A stretch of DNA of 64,000 bases. Source: Reticulascus tulasneorum (taxonomy: Eukaryota; Ascomycota; Sordariomycetes; Glomerellales; Reticulascaceae). The notes under the pieces were generated by a model, which was given only the letters and a program-made list of their open reading frames with translations, did not search any database and was not told the DNA's origin. This document shows, in pieces, positions 1-9,893 of the stretch (position 1 is the stretch's first letter; every line of letters begins with the position of its first letter). The position numbers were made by a program, and so were the translations under genes. The stretch covers positions 2,790,001 through 2,854,000 of the forward strand of contig LSAX01000005.1 in NCBI GenBank assembly GCA_001557505.1, given 5' to 3'.

Positions 1-581
1 TAAGAATCTCGACAGCAGTGACTCTATCCAGCGCTGAGACAACACCAGTTCCGGATCAGAATCATGTTGCTGTGAAACCAGGATTGGCTTTGGCCCTCGG
101 ATCAATTGCAGACGAATATCTCAACTTTGACGTTTTGGATGATAGGAGCGGCGCCTCGCGATATATATCGTTTCTACTTGATACCATCCAAACTCTCCAA
201 TCCCGACTGGCGTTTCAAGAAAAGGTACAACGGAACTCGCCAGATTCAAAGAGCAATGACAACGGTGTACGACTGGAAGACCAAAACACGGACCACAAAG
301 ATACGGACCGACAAGACACGCTACCTAAGTTCCAAGTGCTTCACCGGGTATTTTGCGGTACAAGCATGCATGATCATAATGCTGCTACTTATGAAGATCA
401 TCCGTATCACACTACTCAAACATCAGGCTTATTAACAGGAGAAGAACTGTTGTGTGGTAAGGTGTGTATCTCTGATATAGAAGGGTACTTGCGTAAAGTC
501 GCTGTTTGCAAATTGGCTGCGTTTACAGCATTCTCCAATCATGTAATCGGCCCCCACATTTGCTTACCTTGCTGCTTTTAA
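1..581 (+). CDS. 3' end of an unknown gene cut by the window edge
   Basis: The frame that ends at the TAA at 579-581 is open back to base 3, with no stop and no ATG near the edge, so this is most likely the last exon of a gene that starts outside the window. The readable part has about 190 residues. It contains an amphipathic stretch with ISFLLDTIQTLQSRLAFQEK, which looks like a short coiled coil, followed by a charged, Asp/Asn/Gln-rich segment and a cysteine-containing tail. A possible intron donor (GGTAAGG) near 458 could change the C-terminus. I do not recognise the family. Bases 106-435 are also open in another frame, so the frame choice is not certain. Confidence 0.4.
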   Translation, partial: RISTAVTLSSAETTPVPDQNHVAVKPGLALALGSIADEYLNFDVLDDRSGASRYISFLLDTIQTLQSRLAFQEKVQRNSPDSKSNDNGVRLEDQNTDHKDTDRQDTLPKFQVLHRVFCGTSMHDHNAATYEDHPYHTTQTSGLLTGEELLCGKVCISDIEGYLRKVAVCKLAAFTAFSNHVIGPHICLPCCF

Positions 582-1956
582 TTACAGCTTATAAATACCC
601 CTCCAACACCCACCCCCCTCTTCAACTTAAATATATTGTTTATTTTAATGTTACCCTCACACATTCTAAACCCTACTATTGAAATTTCATGATCACACCG
701 TTTTCTATCATTATACCGTTTTGCTTACAGCCTAAAATAGCCTTACAGTGAATCGAGTTCTACGGTGCTCCCGGAAACCCTGTATGGCTTTGTTCCTCAA
801 TATGCTTGCCTGAAAACATCTGATAATATACACCAAATTTCCCCCTCTCTTTCATACTCCTTACGATCAAGGCATTTTGCGGAATCCGATTCTCGCAGGT
901 AATATTTCACATTACTCGGAGCTCACTTTCACAGATTTAAGGCTGCTGACTTGAATATATCAATAGTGAATATCAACCTCTCGTTGATCCGACCTGGTGA
1001 TTACTCGCCTCCTTTCATTACGTAGCAGACCATAGGTCCGACAAGCGATGACTGCAAGTTGAAGATAATGCCTCGCAAGAAAGCCTGACCTGAACATGAT
1101 ACTTATTCGGTCCTTTTACGTCAGAAAGAGGCTGCGGGCTCATCTCAAGATTGGTCAACAGGCAACTTAGTCCCGCGTGATGATTGCGCTCCTCAGTCCT
1201 TATTGAAGACCTGCAATCCCCGCTGACTGAAGACCCCGACGGGGACCTAGATGGACCGTTCTTCAAGGGATCCGATGACAAGGATCATACAAGTCGGACC
1301 TTCTTTTCCTGGCATCGTCATCAAAGCTCGAGAAAGACCGGTGTTACTACGTTGATGTAGCTCGGTCTTCCATTCCTGACCCTCTTGGCAGACCCGTGTT
1401 TGCCCAAACCATGGAGCGTGTGACGCTTCTCAGAACCTTGTCACTCCGTTGATTCTTGGTCTTGTCTTGGTCTTAATGACCTAGGGGCTACCCTTGGCAA
1501 CTGGTCGTCCACGAAGTAGGCTCCTGAGACTGGCCTTGAGGCTGTTACTGGTTCGTGATGGGTTGCTGCCTCTCGGATGTGTCTATTTCCGTATGGTTAC
1601 TCTGCGTTCTTATCCTGCCGACTTTGTATCAGGTGGGAAAACGTAACGTGGCCAGGAGGGAGGTGACCCTTGGCCTATGTTCAAACCATGAAGCAATTTA
1701 ATAAGGAGGCAATGATAACCGATGAATAATGCTGGTATCAAGTCTCTCCGGAGGCCTCTGGGAGCTGTCGCGGATTATCTGTCATTGATCGACTGTGGAA
1801 CAGCGAACCTGGCTTTGGATGGACTTACTAAGATAGAAAGTTTCACTATATAAAGGTGTAACCCCTCCCTCTGTGCTCCGGGATTTGTATTCATCACAAA
1901 ACATCTCATTTATTCACGGTATAACAATTTGATATCTCACAGATCTATTCACCATA
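582..1956. other. Gene-free stretch with promoter of the next gene
   Basis: No convincing coding frame. The first part is AT-rich and the middle is of mixed composition. A short minus-strand frame at 1018-1281 is low-complexity and looks accidental. Confidence 0.5.
1847..1856 (+). promoter_or_regulatory. TATA-box-like element before the gene at 1957
   Basis: TATATAAAGG lies about 100 bp upstream of the ATG at 1957, followed by a pyrimidine-rich stretch (CCCCTCCCTCTGT), the usual layout of a filamentous-fungal core promoter. Confidence 0.45.
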
Positions 1957-3057
1957 ATGGCTACCCGCCCGATTTCTTACAGGGAAGCCTCCGGAGTCTC
2001 AGGAGACGCCTCAATAACCAGTCTCTTCAAAAGGTTTGAAGAGACCGTTGGGAAGCTACCAAGGATGCATGACGGCAGAGATAGGCTTGTCCAACCGGCG
2101 CAGCAAGGCCTCAAAAAGGGTAAGCATTGCAGTAAACCTTACCTTTCTCCACGCTAACTAGCTAGGGCATCCTTCTCCTGATCAGAGTACCCCTGATATT
2201 ATGCCTACCTTAATCGAGCATGAATCTCCAATTATCGGCACGCACAAAACCTCAACTGAAGAGTCTCATCGAGGCGTGGGACATGCATCACCTCCTCATG
2301 AACAAACACTGGGATCTGATCAGTTGGCACAGCATTTTCCCAGTCTTGGTCAGTACGCTTTTGCCTCTCTAATTACATCTAAATTAACTTTTTAGGGGCG
2401 CCTCCTATCGAGGATACTTGTGCAACTATTCGAAGTCCGAGCCAGTCAACCATAAGTACTACCATGTCTAGTATCCCGCCGAGGATGACATCCACTGTTA
2501 CGCTGCCTGCTTCGCATCGTATTCAGAGATCTCAACAGGCCAAGGCTGGTAGAGTCACGAAGACAACTCCTAAGAAGTGCATTGCAAATACTAAACTGCA
2601 GTCCATGATGGAGAAAGGTCTTTGGTTGATCCAAGATCTTGTGGATGCTGATGTTGATTTCAACGGCTCTGTGGTGTATAAAACAAACTGGAAGATGACC
2701 TGGTTCTCCCCAGCCTTTCTTCGCGACCATCCACAAGGTCCAGACATTTTGAAACAAGTGGAAACAATCATTAGACAGAAGTATACAGATAAGGTAGCGA
2801 CAGTGCTTCAAGATTTACGATCGGCGGCCGAAACGCAATCGGCTGGTTTCGATGCTTTCTGGGAAGTTGAGAGCATCATGGATGTCGCGTATGATCTTGT
2901 TGGAACTCTAAAACTCCTTATTAAGTGGAAGAAAACTTGGCTGACACAAGGAGACTTGAAAGGTCCCGAGCTCAGAAGACAAGCCGCTACACTGGTGAAG
3001 GAGAAGTTTCCATCTAAGATGGCTAAGTTGTTTCCAAATGAGATGACTCATTACTGA
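1957..3057 (+). CDS. Unknown 335-aa protein with an internal duplication (3 exons)
   Basis: Exons 1957-2119, 2166-2348 and 2396-3057 join in phase through introns of 46 and 47 nt (donors GTAAGC and GTCAGT; acceptors CTAG and TTTAG), giving 335 residues. The first two exons are polar and probably disordered. The last exon carries the conserved-looking part: two copies of a module of about 35 residues, one around WKMTWFSPAFL and the other around WKKTWLTQGDL. Each continues with a G-P-[DE]-[IL] turn and a helix ending in K[YF]-x-x-K. The repeat suggests a small helical domain that was duplicated within the gene. A TATA-like element lies upstream. There is no signal peptide or membrane segment. 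I do not recognise the family. Confidence 0.75.
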
Positions 3058-3554
3058 CCAGGACTTCATATAACATGGTATTTCTCTTTAGGGTAAATTC
3101 AAACATTTCTCTATGTTTTGTATATACTGCCGTTTCAATTAGCTTTGAATATCTGGTTAATATTATACGCTTGTTAAGTTTAATCTGTGACAGAGTGCTT
3201 TATACTTATCTAGACTTTTGCCGACTCCATAGATAGCACCCGAACTCCCGCTTAGTTGTTCAGCTGTGTTACCAGTTGAAAAGGCTCTGGCCTTTTGCTA
3301 AGAAGCTTATCGTGAATTAAATGACCTTCTCTATCTTTCGCTATTACTTGAACGCGCTAGAGGTTTCAGAGGCGACGAACTTATGGTTTATATTGGCATG
3401 AGTCAAAATTAATCAAGATAACCTTCATCTTTTGGCAATCCCACCTTTCGTATTAAGCTTCTACTGATCAAACTGATAACAATGGAAAATACACAGTTCT
3501 GTTCCGTACGATGAAACTTCAACTATTATAGCCAATCTGCTGAGATACAGGCTT
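3058..3554. other. Intergenic stretch between convergent genes
   Basis: AT-rich spacer between the converging genes at 1957 and 3555. It presumably holds both 3' UTRs. No open frame of note. Confidence 0.5.
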
Positions 3555-5108
3555 CTAGGTATCCTCTAGGCGTTCAAGTACATCATCAACACCGCTGTAG
3601 CATAGGCTTAGTAAATATAGACAATAAGAGAAGGTGCCATACTTTTGTGATGATAAGTTTATGGCCGAGAGTATCTTGTGCAAATTGTCTCGATCTAAAC
3701 CCATCTTTTGCTGAACCATCTTTTCAACAAGTCGTATTATAGGCTTTGGTGAAAGACATATAATCCGATTAATATCGTTGTCTCTTAAATGTGAAGGAAT
3801 ATTAGAACAGTGCTCATAGAGTAGATTGAAAAGCTGTAAAATATCTGGGTATCTGGAGACCTCATCCAAGAGGCCCCAAATATAGTCCTTTCCAAGACTT
3901 TGAAGTATCCAGCTACAATCCTTTAACTGTAACTTTGCACCGTGTTGTAACAACAACCGCGCCCTTTCGGGTCTGTTGTGTTCTTTCGAGAGTAGCCACC
4001 ACAAAGTTGTTTGACCATACCAGTCACAAATATCGAGATCGAGATGCTTGATCTCCAAGATAGTTGATAATGCTGTTTCATCTCTAGATAGAGCAGCCTT
4101 TGTCAAAAGAGGTACTTTCCCGGGATGATGCATAAACCCATCGACTGCGACATTTGGGTCCGCACCCCATGCCAGTAGTTCGTTCATGATGCTCCTTCTA
4201 TCTCGTAATTCAATTTCCGTCAGTCTAAAGACTGGTCGGAATATTGAGTCCAGAGGACGACGGTGTCGTGATCCGTTTGGATCGGCCCCGGAGGCAAGAA
4301 GCTTTCTAGCAATCCGGTAACGTCCTTGTTCGCAAGCGCAGCTCAGAGGATACCATTGGATTCGGCCAAGATATATCAAGCTATTAGTATTGGCGCCATG
4401 TTTGATAAGACGAAAGATTGTCTGCTCCGAAGCCATTGGGCTTATCATTGCATAGCCAAGAGGAGTATTTGATGTCGATGACAAGCTGTTCACATCAAGT
4501 TTCCCATTATCTACTAACCAAGAGATAGTTTGGTTGAGACCTAGGAAAGCAGAGACGTGAAGGCTGTTTGTCGCTACGTGGGAAGATGGCCAGCTATCGT
4601 AAGCATGAGACAATGCACGAGAAATTTGAACTGATGATAACGCATCGTTTTTGAAGCCTTGTCGAAGCAAATATTCAATAATGCCGTCTAATCCCTTTAT
4701 TGCAGCCATTTCAAATAGCGAGGCAGAGATCCGATGTTTCCCAGACCTCCTGCGCTTTGGAAATAACTCTCGAAGAGTAACATATTGTTCTTGTTCGAAA
4801 TTGCATCCTGCGTGATGCGCCGCTTTGATGACGGAGAGGGCAATAGTTGTATTAGAACAAGTGAGCGTCGCCCATTGAACCATGACAGCTGCATTGCATT
4901 TGATATGATCGTAGACGATAGGCTTCCAGACCCGTCGAAATTCTTTGGAGACCCATGGTAGTGCCATAAGTGCTTCAGGGACACATGAACTAGCAATCAT
5001 GTAGATGATTTCAAGGGGCAAAATATGAATTCTGTGGATATCAAATGCTTGCTTCAATGATGGAGTTGAGATAAAGACATCTCGTCTTACGAACGAGATG
5101 TAGGCCAT
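3555..5108 (-). CDS. F-box-like/ankyrin-repeat protein, copy 1
   Basis: A single-exon frame. An upstream Met at 5165 is in frame, but Met20 (5108) is preferred because the paralog at 7512-8984 starts at the equivalent place. After a short N-terminus comes an F-box-like segment (LPLEIIYMIASSCVPEALMA, then the conserved block ALPWVSKEFR and WKPIVYDHI). The middle and C-terminal parts hold degenerate ankyrin repeats, with recognisable TPLGYAM, LSCACEQGRY, LLASGADPNG, LLAWGADPN and LLLQHGAKL. Such proteins usually link substrates, bound by the ankyrin repeats, to SCF ubiquitin ligase. That role is inferred from the domains. It is transcribed divergently from the gene at 5962, and the same arrangement recurs at 7512/9894. 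Confidence 0.88.
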   Translation of the reverse strand: MAYISFVRRDVFISTPSLKQAFDIHRIHILPLEIIYMIASSCVPEALMALPWVSKEFRRVWKPIVYDHIKCNAAVMVQWATLTCSNTTIALSVIKAAHHAGCNFEQEQYVTLRELFPKRRRSGKHRISASLFEMAAIKGLDGIIEYLLRQGFKNDALSSVQISRALSHAYDSWPSSHVATNSLHVSAFLGLNQTISWLVDNGKLDVNSLSSTSNTPLGYAMISPMASEQTIFRLIKHGANTNSLIYLGRIQWYPLSCACEQGRYRIARKLLASGADPNGSRHRRPLDSIFRPVFRLTEIELRDRRSIMNELLAWGADPNVAVDGFMHHPGKVPLLTKAALSRDETALSTILEIKHLDLDICDWYGQTTLWWLLSKEHNRPERARLLLQHGAKLQLKDCSWILQSLGKDYIWGLLDEVSRYPDILQLFNLLYEHCSNIPSHLRDNDINRIICLSPKPIIRLVEKMVQQKMGLDRDNLHKILSAINLSSQKYGTFSYCLYLLSLCYSGVDDVLERLEDT

Positions 5109-5961
5109 TGTTTCAAAAGATTTGTTGAAGGTGTCGAAGAGAAACATCGAAAAGGTAGGTTGCAAGGTAGCTGTTATATACTCGTTTGCGGCCTTGGCGG
5201 CGGATAAAACTGATCACTTTGCAGACATCTGAGACGCCATATTTCTCCGAACAGGGCCATGACTTGAGTGCATAACTTGACCGGACGATGGATTTCAACC
5301 GGGTTGTGTTTTACCTGGTCTGAGGGCGTTGGCCAGACGTTGGACTGCGCCATGCTCCTATCGTTCTGTCGGTCGTTTTCGTCAACGAAGAGGTATCATG
5401 TAGTTCGTTGCTTTTGCTGCGCCTCGACTCTCAACAGGCCCCTTTAGGCTGGAAGCCTCAGCTGACTGAGAGGCGCCAGGATTGAGTCCAAGTCAGCACG
5501 CGACCTTCCCTCACGAGATAGTGATATTGGTCCAATACAGTGCCGAGGTGTCCTTGATCCGCAATGGTCGGGCCTTGAGCTGTTTCATACGCTGGTTTGT
5601 CAATGGAACGATTGGAAAAGATAACGAGGATGGATCTCGGTCACACGATGCATCGCTGGGCTTGAAACACGAAGCGATCTAAGAAAGGCCAAAAGTCGGT
5701 CAATGAAGTATCACATGGATATGCCATTTCTCCTTCCACTGTGTACGATTGGTCGGGCTCTTGTCTCAGCGGTGCTGCGGACGCAACAAGGCAGGCAAGA
5801 GAGAACAAGAGCCAGCTTAGCAGTTGCCGCTTAGTCAACGCTGTAAAGTGGCAAGTATAAAGCTCTCCATCTTGAACCCAATTTCGGCCTCCATGGACGT
5901 CTTCTCATGTCCTTTAGCCACATTACCACTTTCTTGATCTTACATCCTACTGCCACTCGAA
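5109..5961. promoter_or_regulatory. Divergent promoter region of pair 1
   Basis: Bidirectional intergenic region between the F-box/ankyrin gene and the helical-protein gene. It is visibly homologous to 8985-9893: for example ATCCGCAATGGTCGGGCCTT (about 5559) corresponds to ATCTGCAATGGCCGGGCCTT (about 9467), and both then continue with an ACGATTGGAAA / ATGATTGGAAA block. A minus-strand frame at 5641-5838 beginning MTKRQLLSWLLFSLACLVAS resembles a signal peptide but is probably accidental. Regulatory sites shared by both copies would sit here. Confidence 0.55.
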
Positions 5962-6821
5962 ATGTCCGCAGTCAAATTCGCAGTTCAGCCGCCAAACTCT
6001 GTGTGTCAGGGTCTGGAGCTGCTCTACCATGCTGGGATGGTTGAAGATCTCGGATATGTCGTGCCCAGAGGTATTATGACATCCTTTTTATACTCGAGAG
6101 AAAATATACCTAACCAAGAAATAGTTAAGGAAGACAGTCCAACTGTAGCCGAGTCAATGAGAAGTGACGAATGGAACCGGAACGAGACAACATCATTGTC
6201 GAACATAAGGGAATACAGCAATCGGGATTCATTCATCTTAACACTGTAAGACATTCGTCTTTGCAGAAGTATGCTTGGTACCAGACTGATATTTTGCATA
6301 GAAATACACCGCAGATCAAGGACTTCCTCTTGTTTCTTTGTCTTCACGCATATCGGCTAGCCCGCTGTGTCGATACGGAGCACTGGGCCAACTCTTTTCA
6401 AGGTGTTACAGTCGCTACTGAGTTAGCTATGGATCTTCTCAAGGCACTAGAACCAGAGGAGTTTAAGATGGCTACTCTCGGTCTCCTTGCCTATTATAGG
6501 ATTCTGAATGGGAACATGCCATTCTACCCATTGCCCCGTGTTTCTGAAGGACCCCGAGAGGATATTCTCGTGGCTTTCGAAAATCTTCACCAGATACATG
6601 ATACTCAGAAGAATGGTTACTTTTTGGAACGTGTTGTTTACGCCATGTTTCAGATTGCTGATGGGAAGGGCGACCAGACATATACCGGCAGTCTGAGCTA
6701 TTTACGCCCGGACCAAGCACAGTGCGACAGGTCAAATATGCGAATCAGCTTCTACGTCTTCGCTAGACTAAGCAAGCCATACTCGCATCGAGAGGTGGCC
6801 AGTTATCTTGGTATTCTATAG
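5962..6821 (+). CDS. Unknown helical family, copy 1 (partner of the F-box/ankyrin gene)
   Basis: Best model: exon 5962-6245, a 56-nt intron (GTAAGA to GCATAG), exon 6302-6821; 267 residues. An additional in-frame intron at 6071-6118 or 6071-6124 is possible because both are multiples of three. The conserved part is in the last exon: LEPEEF, LLAYYRILN, a G-x-F-L-E-R-V-V block, YLRPDQ, then RSNMRISFYVFARL and a final Y-S-H-x-x-V-A-S motif. It is predicted mostly helical, with no signal peptide or clear membrane span. Paralogs are at 9894-10751 and 17734-18413. No named family was recognised. The fixed head-to-head position next to an F-box/ankyrin gene suggests co-regulation and perhaps a functional link, which is inference. 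Confidence 0.75.
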
Positions 6822-7511
6822 ACTCACCTGGACCAATAGCAGAAGCTGTGGTCTCGCCTGACGCCTCGCGTGCCCAGGGAGTGTAGTTTGAGAACTTGTC
6901 ACTATTACGGCTTGATGGCGATGATTGAATCGACAGGCTCAGCCAGGTTATCAAGAATGTCCACTCAGATTTCTGGCAGAGAATTTTTGAGTGGCTATCT
7001 GGAAATAGTGGCGATTAGAAGAGTGTTTGGGATATCTGGATGGTTACGCAAGGGAGGGAGCCAGATCATTATGTACAATACAGTTAATAAAAACAGTCTC
7101 TCTAAGCTGTCAAAGTATGGCATTGTTTTAGATAAACCTAGACTGTCCCCAAGTGTTATTATCTTAGACAACCGAGACTATTCCATCTGCAGGGTATTTA
7201 GTACTCATGACCTTGGAGTCTTTTGGCAAATATGTCGCGGGCAAGACAGGCCAACATAAAGTGTCGGCAACACGCGTCATGTACACAAGGTTTCTAACAT
7301 ATACCCTAATAACCCTTTCAATTTCCCATACCATCAACCTGAAGAATGCAGCCCACAACACACATGTCAAGAGCCACCACACTATTTTAATAAATCTACA
7401 CAGCATGATTATGAGGAAAGAGCGCCCCAGCATCTCCGAGGAAATTGTGCAATTGAGTGATATGACTACAATATTCCATTAGTATATAATAGCTGATTAG
7501 ATAGGTTGAAC
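6822..7511. other. Spacer between the two duplicated units
   Basis: AT-rich spacer separating the end of pair 1 from the 3' end of the second F-box/ankyrin gene. Several short frames on both strands (for example 7164-7433 minus, hydrophobic) overlap each other and none is supported. Confidence 0.45.
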
Positions 7512-8984
7512 TTACTCTTTCGGCAATAAGCCCGAAGCTGAAGCTATACTGCGAATACTAGCTCTGCATAAAGGCTTGTTATGTCGAACCATCTGGCTGA
7601 TGAGTTGCACTATGGGTGTTGGTGAAGAAGACAGAAATGACTCGACCTCGTTGTCTCTTAAATCTGGAGGAACATCGCAACAGTGTTGATACAGTTTACT
7701 GAAAAGTTCCAGAATCTTCGGATATCTCAGAACTGTGATCTCAAGAGAGCCAATTTCCCGTCCTCCAAGTTCTTGTAATATCCACTGGTAATCTTTATGT
7801 CGTAACTTTGCACCCCTCTGTAAGAGAAGCAACACTGTAGAAAAGTGTCCAAAACTTTTCGAGAGCATCCACCCCAAGGTTGTTCTGCCGTACATGTCGC
7901 CAGCTTCAATATTCACTTGCGGGATCCTGAGGATATATCTTAACAATGGTCTGTTGCCTAATATAGCATGTTTTAGCAAGAGAGGTCCACGCAAGCCGAG
8001 AAGAGGTATGTCGATAAGAGCATTTATATCTGCATCATGATCTAGCAGCACCTTCACCATATTTCTCCGCTTTCTTATTCCTCCTTTTCGTTGCGGTCTT
8101 AGTGGTTCGAAAGTTACCTCTAAGGGCGTTTCGCCGCTGGATCCGTTCGCGTTGGCGCCAGAGGCAAGAAGAAAACCGGCAATCTCGTAGTTTTGTCGTC
8201 TACAGCTGAAGCTCAAAGGACAGGATCCGTCCTTCATTGATATGTTGGGATCAGCACCATGCTGAATAAGTTGATGAAGCGTCTCGTCTAAGATATCTGA
8301 GCCTAGTAATGCGAAGCCAAGCGCAGTGTTTCCGAATTTAGTATTCACGTCAAACTCCCTCAAGTCGAGTAGCCAGGAGAGACTTCGGTTAAGACGCATG
8401 AAAGAGCACACATGAACACCGTTGAGTTCATTTTCTGTTTCATTTTCCGACACACTTTCTCGCCAGTTCTGAAACACATGAGATAAAAGATGCTGCATTG
8501 CTTCAGACACTAGCGCCTCAATATTAAAGCTGTAGCGAAGGAGGTATTCGACTACGCTGTCTAAGCGTTTTAGGACAGCTATGTCGAGTGACGTGACAGA
8601 CACTTCGCTTTTCGGCTCTGGGAAGTTGAATAAGTCGCTGAGGATGATATCTGTCTTATTTTGGAAATCATGTCCTGCTTTGTGTGCCGCTTTGATGACC
8701 GACATGATGACGTTTGTGTCGCAACAAGAGAGCATCGCCCATCGAACCATATGAGTTGCATTGTGTCTAATGTGCTCGTAGACGATTGGTTTCCAGAAGC
8801 TTCGAAATTCTTTGGAGACCCAAGGGAGTGCCATCAGGGTCTCGATAGGGCACGATTTAGAAATCCTATAAACAAGTTCTAATGGTAGGTGTCGAATTCG
8901 AAGAGGGTCAAGGGGTTTCTTTGATTGGGCTAAGAACAAGGAATTCTTGTGCTTGTGGTAGATGTCAATTGTCATGTCATCCAT
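7512..8984 (-). CDS. F-box-like/ankyrin-repeat protein, copy 2
   Basis: A 490-residue single-exon frame, clearly paralogous to 3555-5108 over its length. Shared blocks include the F-box-like LPLELVYRI, then LMALPWVSKEFR and WKPIVYEHI, then VIKAAHKAG, later LLASGANANG, TTLGWMLSK, LLLQRGAKLRHKD and WILQELGG near the C-terminus. As in copy 1, the N-terminal third carries the F-box-like segment and the rest holds degenerate ankyrin repeats. It is transcribed away from the helical-family gene at 9894. The frame is intact, and the two copies differ at many positions throughout, so the duplication is not recent. A role as SCF substrate adaptor is inferred from the domain combination. Confidence 0.88.
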   Translation of the reverse strand: MDDMTIDIYHKHKNSLFLAQSKKPLDPLRIRHLPLELVYRISKSCPIETLMALPWVSKEFRSFWKPIVYEHIRHNATHMVRWAMLSCCDTNVIMSVIKAAHKAGHDFQNKTDIILSDLFNFPEPKSEVSVTSLDIAVLKRLDSVVEYLLRYSFNIEALVSEAMQHLLSHVFQNWRESVSENETENELNGVHVCSFMRLNRSLSWLLDLREFDVNTKFGNTALGFALLGSDILDETLHQLIQHGADPNISMKDGSCPLSFSCRRQNYEIAGFLLASGANANGSSGETPLEVTFEPLRPQRKGGIRKRRNMVKVLLDHDADINALIDIPLLGLRGPLLLKHAILGNRPLLRYILRIPQVNIEAGDMYGRTTLGWMLSKSFGHFSTVLLLLQRGAKLRHKDYQWILQELGGREIGSLEITVLRYPKILELFSKLYQHCCDVPPDLRDNEVESFLSSSPTPIVQLISQMVRHNKPLCRASIRSIASASGLLPKE

Positions 8985-9893
8985 TTTTGCTGGTAAATCG
9001 ATACAGATTGTTGGGAGGAATGGAGGATATTAGAAAGGGAGGGTATTAGAGAGAACGCATCTATTTGCTTCCAGTGGTGGACAAGTTTGGCAGATTTAAA
9101 GACTTCTGGGAAGATTTCGATTTCTATAATAAGAATCCTTGATCAGAGCAAGACGGATAATGTACGGTGGATGACGGCATTCAAGAAATGCCTCGCCGTG
9201 ATAAACCCTGGACTATGCAGTGAAGGCCAACTAACGCAGCCTTCAGGGGCCATCTCTATGACCGAGTCTCGCCCGGTCTCGTCACAGCTCGCTTGCTGGC
9301 CGGCATGGTTGCGACACCAATCCTTCCCATGGATTGAGAGTCAGCTACAGTGGGCTGAGGTAGACTCCGGATTAAGTCTAATTTAGGAAGCCATGACTTG
9401 CTCAGGGGTAGCCTTGTCTGACGGAAATAGCTATAGCAGGCCCGAATCCTGCTGACGTGTCTTGATCTGCAATGGCCGGGCCTTGAGGGTTTCCAACGAG
9501 TGCTATCATGAGCAAAATGATTGGAAATGAACCCCAGACATGTATCGCTATTTGTCTGGGCAGAAGCGTAATTTGAGGAGGATAGGATCATGGCCTCTGG
9601 CCAGGCGATATCCGCCTTGAAGAGCAAAGGGCAGGACACCATTAAGAGGAGGCCAGGAACAGGTCGATGAAGTTTCAGGCCTAATTTCTAGGCTCCCTGT
9701 GCCGATTATGCACTTCGTCTCAATAGTGTTGCTGGCCCAACAAGACATATCAAGGAATCCAAGAGGCAGCCGGGAAATCTGCCGCTTCTAGGTTGTGTAG
9801 GACGCAGCTATAAGACTCTTTCTCGCACTCAGGTCTAGATGCCGGGTGCTCATCAGAATCTACGCATTTTCTATCATACTCTCTACAATTCGA
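8985..9893. promoter_or_regulatory. Divergent promoter region of pair 2
   Basis: Intergenic region between the second F-box/ankyrin gene and the second helical-family gene. It retains sequence similarity to 5109-5961, including the block near 9467 noted for copy 1 and the CGAAATGTC context around the downstream ATG. No gene was recognised inside. Confidence 0.5.

Noticed and set aside
5641..5838. Signal-peptide-like minus frame in the promoter of pair 1
   Set aside because: Only 65 codons, with no equivalent frame retained in the homologous spacer at 8985-9893, so probably accidental.
7164..7482. Hydrophobic minus-strand frame and overlapping plus frame
   Set aside because: Both are short, mutually overlapping, AT-rich and lack start context or homologous sequence in the other duplicated unit.
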